A DNA stretch of 64,000 nucleotides from Toxotes chatareus (taxonomy: Eukaryota; Chordata; Actinopteri; Toxotidae). Both the position numbers and the translations under genes were made by a program. The notes beneath the pieces are model-generated. The model was given only the letters and a program-made list of their open reading frames with translations, searched no databases and had not been told where the DNA came from. The DNA lies in contig JAFBJY010001458.1 of assembly GCA_016801885.1 (NCBI GenBank), positions 20,829 to 84,828 on the forward strand, in the 5' to 3' direction. Below are positions 57,122 through 64,000 of the stretch, in pieces; position 1 is the stretch's first letter; the number at the start of each line of letters is the position of its first letter.

Positions 57122-57295
57122 CTCAGAGTCTCCAGTCTACAGTGTGGACTCTCCAGAGAACCACACAGCAGCTTCACTCCTGAATCCTGCAGCTCGTTGT
57201 CACTCAGGTCCAGGTCTCTCAGATGGGAGGGGTTTGACTTCAGAGCTGAGGCCAGAGAAGCACAGCTGATCTCTGACAAACTGCAGGAACTCAAT
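57122..57295 (-). CDS. NLR gene 2 first LRR exon (D type)
   Basis: A 174-base phase 2-2 exon (LRDLDLSDNELQDSGVKLLC, then ESPHCRLETLR), the counterpart of 5079-5252 but more diverged than the other exon pairs. Confidence 0.78.
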
Positions 57296-58188
57296 CTGAA
57301 TAAAGAATAAATCATGTGGATAAAATCATTTCTAATCCAATCAGATATGTCCTAATCAATGAGCTTTCACTAACATGAGTAGAGGGACTTTGTCCTTCTC
57401 TTATTGTGGATCATCATAATGTCAGTCTTCTACACACGTCATCCAAATGTCACCACAACATTCATACAACTATTCATGTCAACACAGATTCATAACATGC
57501 TGCTGAGCTCAGTCAAGTCTGGAATTAGAAGATAAAGATCAAATCAGACATGTTGGACTCAAATCCTCTTCATCATTGAAGTTTTTACATGACCTTCTTC
57601 TTCCTGAACTTTGTGTCATTAAACAACATTAAAGGACAAATTCACATTTCTTGACTTCAACCAACAGTCAAATGTCACACGTTGATTTAAAAAGAAATGA
57701 CTTCATGAGTTCAGCTGTAGCTAAATGAAGCTGAATGTGTGTTTCCTGATTCTACTCTCCTCTACACCAGGAGAGAAAACACCTGATTCTGACTTATTTA
57801 ACACAAAATATGGAAAGACTTTAAAGGAGCAGTGTGGAGGATTTAGGGGTATCTAATGGCAGAAATGGAAGATAATATTCATAATTATGTTTCAAGTAGA
57901 GTTTAATCATCTGAAAAGTGAATTTGTGAAAAACAAAAGACTCAATATAACATGAATAAATGAACAAATGAATGTAAAATGTAACAGTTACTAATAAACA
58001 GAAAAACTGAAAAATCTACATTTGACAAACACAAAATTTAAAACATCTCCAGAAAAACACACAGCTGACCTAAAGATTATAAAACTATTATGAGAATAAT
58101 GAGAATAATTTCATACTGTGTATATTTGAAAAAACTAAACTACTAATCTGCACTGACTGATAATGTTAAAGATCATGTCTGGACTTAC

Positions 58189-60039
58189 ACAGCCTTTCTG
58201 CAGTTCCCCACAGCTGGGATCAGTCTCCGTCGTCCCTGCTCTGATGTGTTGTACTTCTTCAGGTCCAACTCATCCAGAACCTCCTCTGACATCTGCAGAA
58301 CGTAGGCCAGAGCTGAACAGTGGATCTCAGAGAGTCTCTTCTCTGATCTGTTCTCTGACTTCAGGAACTCTTGGATCTCCTGATGTACTGAGCGGTCGTT
58401 CATCTCCATCAGACAGTGAAAGATGTTGATGCTTCTGTCAGGAGAGATATCATCTGTGTTCATCTTCTTCAGGTTGCTGATGGCTCTCAGGATGATTTCT
58501 GGTCTGTTCTCTGTCTGACCCAGAAGACCTCCTAAGAGTCTCTGGTTGGACTTCAGAGACAGGCCATGAAGGAAGCGAACAAACAGGTCCAGGTGGCCAT
58601 TTTTACTTTGGAGGATTTCTCCATGGCATCATTCAGGAGGACATCAAGTGATGGGTAGCTGCTATCACTGTTTCCAAAATACTCATAAGTGTTCCTGATA
58701 AGAGGGTTTGAGTCCCAGTGTTTGTAGTCTTGTCCCAGGAAAGTCCTCAGCTCTCTTGTCTTCCTCTCTGTGTAACAGTGGAACATGTAGACTGCAGCCA
58801 GAAACTCCTGAATGCTCAGATGAACAAAGCAGTAAACTGTTTCCTGGAAGATCACACTCTCTCTTTTAAAGATCTCTGTACAAACTCCTGAGTAAACCAA
58901 GGCCTCTGTGACATCAAGACCACACTGCTCCAGGTCTTCTTGGTAGAACATGATGTTTCCTTTCTCCAGATGTTCAAACGCCAGCCTCCCCAGCTTCAGA
59001 AGAACTTCCCTGTCAGCCTTCATCAGCTCCTGTGGACTCGTCTCATGTCCCTCATCATACTTGTGCTTCTTCCTCTTTGTCTGAACCAGCAGGAAGTGTG
59101 AGTACAGGTCAGTCAGGGTCTTGGGCAGCTCTCCTCTCTGCTCTGTGGTCAACATGTGCTCCAGAACTGTAGCAGTGATCCAGCAGAAGACCGGGATGTG
59201 GCACATGATGTGGAGGCTTCGTGAAGTCTTGATGTGGGAGATGATCCTTCTGACCTGCTCCTCCTCTCTGAACCTCTTCCTGAAGTACTCCTCCTTCTGT
59301 GGGTCAGTGAACCCTCTGACCTCTGTCACCATGTCAACACACTCAGGAGGGATCTGATTGACTGCTGCAGGTCGTGTGGTTATCCAGAGGTGAGCAGAGG
59401 GAAGCAGTTTCCCCCTGATGAGGTTTGTCAGCAGCACATCCACTGAGGTGGACTCTGTAACATCAGTCAGGATCTCAGTGTTGTGGAAGTCCAGAGGAAG
59501 TCGACACTCATCCAGACCATCAAAGATGAACAGAACCTGGACCTCTTCAAACCTGCAGAGTCCTGCTTCTTTGGTTTCAGTAAAGAAGTGATGAACAAGT
59601 TCCACCAAGCTGAACTTTTCTCTTTCAGCACATTCAGCTCTCTGAACGTGAATGGAAATGTGAAGTGTATGTCCTGGTTGGCTTTGTCTTCAGCCCAGTC
59701 CAGAGTCAACTTCTGTGTTAAGACTGTTTTCCCAATGCCAGCCACTCCCTTTGTCATCACTGTTCTGATTGGTCCATCTCTTCCAGGTGAGGCTTTAAAG
59801 ATGTCTTCTTGTCTGATGCTTGTTTCTGGTCTGGCTGGTTTCCTGGATGCTGTTTCAATCTGTCTGACCTCATGTTCATCATTGACCTCTCCAGTCCCTC
59901 CCTCTGTGATGTAGAGCTCTGTGTAGATCTGATTCAGAAGGGGTTGGGTTTCCTGCTTTAGAGATCCCCTCAAACACACACTGGAACTTCTTCTTCAGAG
60001 TAGATTTAAGTTTACGTTGACAAACTGGAGCATCATGTC
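58189..60039 (-). pseudogene. NLR gene 2 FISNA-NACHT exon with three frameshifts
   Basis: Splice ends match those of 6906-8763. Compared with gene 1 there is an extra G in a G-run (59940-59943, in SKAGNPT), a missing T in a T-run (59616-59619, in LKEKK) and a missing base at 58606-58620 (in AMERSLQSKN). Between these points the frames read as good NLR protein, with Walker A GVAGIGKT intact; Walker B survives in the frame that starts after the second indel. Confidence 0.88.
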
Positions 60040-60208
60040 CTGAATAAACAAACAAACAAGAAACAACATCAATGACTGATTCATAAAGAAAACATGACAT
60101 GTTCATCCCCCTAAAAAACACACATGAACATATGTCCCTCCATGTCTTGAGATGTTAGTAAATGTCCCATTTGTCCATCATGTTGTATCTTTAGAGAAAT
60201 CCTCTTAC

Positions 60209-60437
60209 TGCTGTGCAGACAGTCAGCCAGCTCCTCCTGCTTCATTCTCCTCAGGAAGTTCACTGTGATCTTCACAAAAGCCTCTCTGCTGCTCCTCCTC
60301 TGCTCTTCATCCTCACCGTCCAACACCTCCTCATCCTCCCTCTGACTCTCTGAGCATTCTGGGTAATCTGGACTCACAACCTTCTGGATCTTCTTCAGCT
60401 CCTTCTTCACAAAAGTGACAATGTTCTCCTCCAGCAG
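60209..60437 (-). CDS. NLR gene 2 pre-FISNA helical exon
   Basis: A 229-base counterpart of 8929-9157 with few substitutions (LLEENIVTFVKKELKKIQKV). It is open, with intact splice sites. Confidence 0.8.
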
Positions 60438-60599
60438 CTGGAACAGAAAACTATATGAATGACACAATCAAAGTAAAACCATGGAGCCAAACATCAGATC
60501 CATATTGGACACACTGACAATCCACTGCTCTAAAAAGTGCAGCATGGAGATTATTGTCAACACAACAGATGTCAAAGTAGTTGTTGTCCATGTACAGAC

Positions 60600-60678
60600 C
60601 ATAAATATGGAGTCCAGGTGTGTTTGATGCTGCTGGGCAGACTGAGCACTGGGAACCTCTGAGCTCTCCTGGTCCACT
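60600..60678 (-). CDS. NLR gene 2 short linker exon
   Basis: A 79-base counterpart of 9320-9398 (VDQESSEVPSAQSAQQHQTH). It is open, with intact splice sites. Confidence 0.78.
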
Positions 60679-61211
60679 CTGTGGAGGAATCATGAAGCAT
60701 TAGCTCACATTATGTTTGCAGCATCTGTGAGCGTTTTATGCCTTTACACAAACAACAGCTGTTTTTATGTTCTGTGGTGACTGTCCTGATTAAAGCAAAC
60801 ACTACTGTGCTGTGACATTCTCAATGAGAGGAAACAAGCAATGTACCTCATGACCTAGAGTCATCACAACAAGTCCACCTTTTAAATGATGAGTTTTAAG
60901 GACTCACACTGGGTTTGACAGAAGTCTCACCTCTGCTACAGGACACTAACACAAACACTGGAACTGGATAGGTGCTGAGTTACAGGGAGTTTTAGTTCTG
61001 ATCTGAATGACACATATAAGAACATACGAAGTGCTTTTCTTGAAAAGAGAAACATCAACTTTGCCACTAAAGCCTGTGTTTCAGCCTGATCATGTTCATA
61101 TACTGTGTCATTCATGAAGCCTGGAGACAAAACACAATCACTTCATCTTTCATAGAAGACCAGTTATACAGGACAGCTGTCTGATACATTTTAAACTCAG
61201 TTGCAGCTCAC

Positions 61212-61328
61212 TTTGTTGCAGCAGAGCCAAGTTGTCTTTTAAAATCAATGAGGCGACACTTTGACATGTCACTCTTCATGGACACACAGCTGGGCTTAGG
61301 TACAGGGAAGTTTGGTCTCTGATGGATC
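61212..61328 (-). CDS. NLR gene 2 N-terminal module, copy 2
   Basis: A 117-base phase 2-2 exon (VPKPSCVSMKSDMSKCRLID and FKRQLGSAATK), more diverged from gene 1 than the central exons. Confidence 0.75.
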
Positions 61329-61442
61329 CTGTTGGATACAGATATTAGGACCATCAGGGACATGGGGACTGGGACAACATATCTATTATTCATACAGTGT
61401 TCTCATAGTAAGGAAGAAAACATGTATTCAGCTGCAGCTCAC

Positions 61443-61583
61443 TTCTTTGCAGCAGAGCGAAGTTGTCTTTTAAAATCAATGAGGCGACACTTTGACCTGT
61501 CACTCTTCATGGACACACAGCTGGGCTCAGGTCCGTGTTCAGGTCCAGGACCAGCAGAGTCTGGTGTGTGCTGCTGCTCTGGC
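61443..61583 (-). CDS. NLR gene 2 N-terminal module, copy 1
   Basis: A 141-base phase 2-2 exon, one codon pair shifted against gene 1 by an added proline/glycine codon (DSAGPGPEHGPEPSCVSMKS). It shares the FKRQL ending with the neighbouring module at 61212, unlike gene 1 (FKGQP), which suggests exchange between the two modules. Confidence 0.75.
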
Positions 61584-61695
61584 CTTCAACACAACACACA
61601 CAGAGCTTTGAGTGTGAATAATGATGGTGCAGTGATGTGAGTGCTGAGCTCTGACATGGAGAAGAGTCATGGACAGTTAGAGATCCTCATCTCAC

Positions 61696-61784
61696 CTCTG
61701 AGTTTTGGTCTGGATCTCATGGTCCCCACACAGACTGCTTTTAGGGGAGGGCTCCCTCCTCTCTGTGTCCTCACACTGATTCAT
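61696..61784 (-). CDS. NLR gene 2 first coding exon
   Basis: Starts MNQCEDTERREPSPKSSLCG; an insertion and a deletion of two bases cancel out relative to gene 1. The upstream acceptor is damaged: gene 1 has TCTCTCAG before ATGAAGG, while here the text is TCTCTCCAC. Confidence 0.65.
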
Positions 61785-61959
61785 GATGCTGAATTCACAT
61801 CCACATCAGCTCACACACACTTTCTACCTTCATGTGGAGAGAAAACACAAATCATTCATCTGCACATCAACTGAAATTATCCTCAGGTTCAGGTTCATGT
61901 TACTTTATTTGTACCTGTAGGTACATTTGCAAATTAAATAAGCTGAAAAGGAGAAAGAA

Positions 61960-62420
61960 TTTAAAAACCCAATAAAAAATATTTAAACCCACATAATAAA
62001 TAAATATGAAATAAATTCATAAATAAGTAAGTATGTGCAATGTATCACTGCAGCTTGTTCAACTCTGTGACAGCAGCAGGAACAAAGCTGTTTTTATATC
62101 ACTGGGTTTTACATCTTGGGACGATAAACCTCCTCCCAGAGGGAAGAAGCTGAAAGTGGCAGTGCAAAGGGTGGAGTCCTTATTTAATATGGAGGTAGCT
62201 GTCCTGTGTACCTGTCTGCTGTTTAAAAAGCATGTTGAGCAGAGTCACTGTAGCATCCTCCACTCCTCTGTGAAGCCTGTATGCAAACTGCAGAGGATCC
62301 AGTGCATGTTGAGTTTGCTTCAGGACCTCAGATCTGACCAGTTTCTCAAAAGTTTTCATTCAAATTGAAGTCAGGGTGACTGCTCTAAAATCATTCAGTG
62401 GTTTGGGACAGCAACCACAG
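61960..62420 (-). mobile_element. LINE 3' remnant shared with the gene 1 block
   Basis: 62025-62220 matches 10940-11140 closely. 62285-62375 corresponds to 12600-12690 in the opposite orientation, so the two blocks have different rearrangements of the same old element. Confidence 0.65.
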
Positions 62421-62525
62421 CATCTTTTCAGAGCTTAGAGCTTCTGTAAGGACTTAAAAATATACTGAAACACAGGTGAAACACAGGAGCCATAACAACA
62501 GTGCTCAAGGGTTAACTGAGAAAAA

Positions 62526-62794
62526 TGTTGTAATGCCCCTTTTCGGTAGATTGTTTGTGAGGTCACAGCCACTTAGGCATCAGTTACGATTAAGCAGCCT
62601 AAGGAGCAAGATATTTTTTTTTTTGACGGTACGTTTACGATTGAATCTTGTAACTTTGTTTTTGCTTTTTATGTCAAGTTTTTTGGAACATAGTTACCTT
62701 GTCAGAAGATTCATTACCAGTCATACTTAGTGTAGTGCTGAAGGTTTGCTTAATAGTAGCGGTAAAGAAGATTAGTGGACAGATTGCCGCTACA
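62526..62794 (+). mobile_element. 5' LTR of a BEL/Pao-type retrotransposon
   Basis: Starts TGTTGTAATGCCCCTTTTCG, as fish BEL LTRs do, and probably ends GCCGCTACA. The limits are approximate because the 3' LTR lies outside the window. No TATA box was assigned. Confidence 0.55.
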
Positions 62795-63059
62795 TGTGAG
62801 TCCAAAAAAAAAAACTCGATTTAAAAAGAAGAACAGACCAACGTGGATTAAGCCATTTCTGAATGGATGAGGATTAAAACCCAAGCCCTCATAACGAAAA
62901 GAAAGTAAGCCTGTGGATGTTTTGCAACAAGTTTCGACAACTTACTTTGATGACCTCTTTAATTGCCTCTCGGAGACGCGCAGTGCATAAATGGCGTAAT
63001 GCATTGCCTTGACGTGGATTTGGATATCAGCGGTTAGCCAAGTGGTTCTTGCTGTGGCC

Positions 63060-64000
63060 ATGGAAGAATCCGCCCACAAGAAGAAGGGGTAAATTATTTC
63101 AGCCTACAAGCATGATTAGAATTATTGAAAACTTGAAACTTGATGGCTCAACTGTGCATGAGGTAGAAGAAATGCTTCATGATCAGTTTGGTAAAACATT
63201 CACTGAGTTTGAGGATAAAAATGTTGCAGTTGTGGCTTTATTGGATGAACATGAAGGACAAGCAGATCAACATAATTGGTATGAACCAAGTGCAGCACCA
63301 TCAAGAGACTTTGTTGAAAATACTGAAAACTGGTGTGCTGTAATGAAGAAGAAATTAACAGATAAAAATAATGCACGGAGATAAAGGTGCAAATCCAAGA
63401 AGCAATCTTGGTGAGGATGATGTTAAACCAGAGGACAGTGTATCTCAAGCTGCTACAAGGTGTCGACATAGCAAGAAATCCTCAGTTGCATTATCAACAA
63501 CTACTGGGTCTTCAGCACGCATGAAGCAAGAAACAGAGCGTGCAGCTTTGATGGCACATTCAGCAGCTTTAAGGAGGAAACAGGAGTTGGAAAGTGAAGA
63601 GCCGAAGCTGAAAGCTAAAATGGAACAGCTTGCTCTTGATACAGCTATTGCAGAGTCTAACGCCAAACTCAAGGTGTTCAAGGAATATGACAGTGAGAAA
63701 GGAAGTATTAACAGCATTGTATCTCAAAGGCGTTCACAAAGTAAACCAGAAGAAGAAAGCGCAAATGCTATGCAATCCTTTAATGCTGCTACAGGAGGAC
63801 AAGCAGCATACATTCCTGGCACATTGGCGCAGCCTTTACCAGACACACATCAGATTAAGCCACCTGGCAGCAGCCACCTACGGGCAGCTCACAATGGTGG
63901 AGGACTGCATGAAGTCATGCAGAGGCAGAATGAGATCACTGAGATGCTGGTACAGCAACACAGGAGGTCATATCTTCCTTCAAAAGCCATTCCAGTTTTT
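63060..64000 (+). pseudogene. BEL/Pao gag, N-terminal part, frameshifted and cut by the window edge
   Basis: The first part (63109-63384) ends in NTENWCAVMKKKL. After a frame change a second open part runs from about 63371 to 64000 without a stop. It includes a basic/serine region, a charged helix (SAALRRKQELESEEPKLKAK) and GGLHEVMQRQNEITEMLVQQ near the edge. This order fits fish BEL/Pao polyproteins. An ATG at 63060 is out of frame with the first part. Protease, RT and integrase would lie to the right. Confidence 0.6.

Larger units (their letters stand above)
47676..61784 (-). pseudogene. NLR gene 2: FISNA-NACHT-LRR-FIIND-CARD (NLRP1-like), frameshifted
   Basis: A paralogue of NLR gene 1 whose 3' half is visible. 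Exons on the minus strand: 61784-61696, 61583-61443, 61328-61212, 60678-60600, 60437-60209, 60039-58189, LRRs 57295-57122, 56852-56679 and 55882-55706, then 52784-52744, 52184-52108, 51870-51623, 51053-50839, 50004-49733, 49361-49248, 49145-49004 and 47990-47676. Apart from local frameshifts, phases chain from the start to a terminal CARD. NLRP1-type proteins combine these domains, and autoproteolysis in the FIIND frees a CARD fragment that drives inflammasomes. Damage: 1-base indels at 59940-59943, 59616-59619, 58606-58620 and about 47761-47770, two truncated LRR relics and a lost exon-1 acceptor. Two indels are in homopolymers, so assembly error is possible for those. Confidence 0.78.

Overview
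The window looks like part of a teleost (ray-finned fish) genome. The signs are fish-specific NOD-like receptor genes (FISNA-NACHT with 174-base LRR exons), a fish Siglec/CD22-like gene fragment, and fish-type transposable elements: L2-like LINEs with a GAATT tail, a Tx1-type LINE, BEL/Pao, solo LTRs and other LINE debris. Genes are spliced, so the calls rest on exon phase and splice sites, not on long ORFs.

Layout. 1-10.6 kb: NLR gene 1 on the minus strand. Its N-terminal exons, FISNA-NACHT exon and four LRR exons are all open and in phase, and the 3' end runs off the left edge. 10.9-23.9 kb: no confident gene, only LINE pieces, a second solo LTR, a tRNA-Lys-like sequence, a tandem repeat, a microsatellite and a 5S rRNA pseudogene. 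23.9-32.4 kb: a nearly full-length but dead L2-like LINE next to a dead Tx1-like LINE that carries a small palindromic MITE. 33.3-38.2 kb: AT-rich repeats, a microsatellite and a LINE 3' fragment. 38.3-43.7 kb: a Siglec/CD22-like gene on the plus strand with signal peptide, V-set and two C2-set exons. Its first intron holds a dead LINE and its V-set exon is cut off. 44.0-45.5 kb: a four-finger C2H2 gene on the minus strand with a CpG-containing promoter and an NRF-1-type site. 47.7-61.8 kb: NLR gene 2 on the minus strand, a close paralogue of gene 1. Reading its exons by phase gives FISNA-NACHT-LRR-FIIND(ZU5-UPA)-CARD, the NLRP1 layout, but it has four frameshifts and a lost splice acceptor. 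62.5-64.0 kb: the 5' LTR and gag start of a BEL/Pao element, cut by the right edge.

Genes 1 and 2 lie in direct blocks about 51.3 kb apart that match through introns as well as exons. This makes insertions datable: a solo LTR and an L2 fragment in block 1 have clean empty sites in paralogous copies. The LRR exons sit in an alternating A/B intron-exon array whose copy number differs between the blocks. The most informative observation is the NLRP1-like tail of gene 2, recovered through eight consecutive phase-compatible exons. All family names come from recognition by eye; no database search was run.
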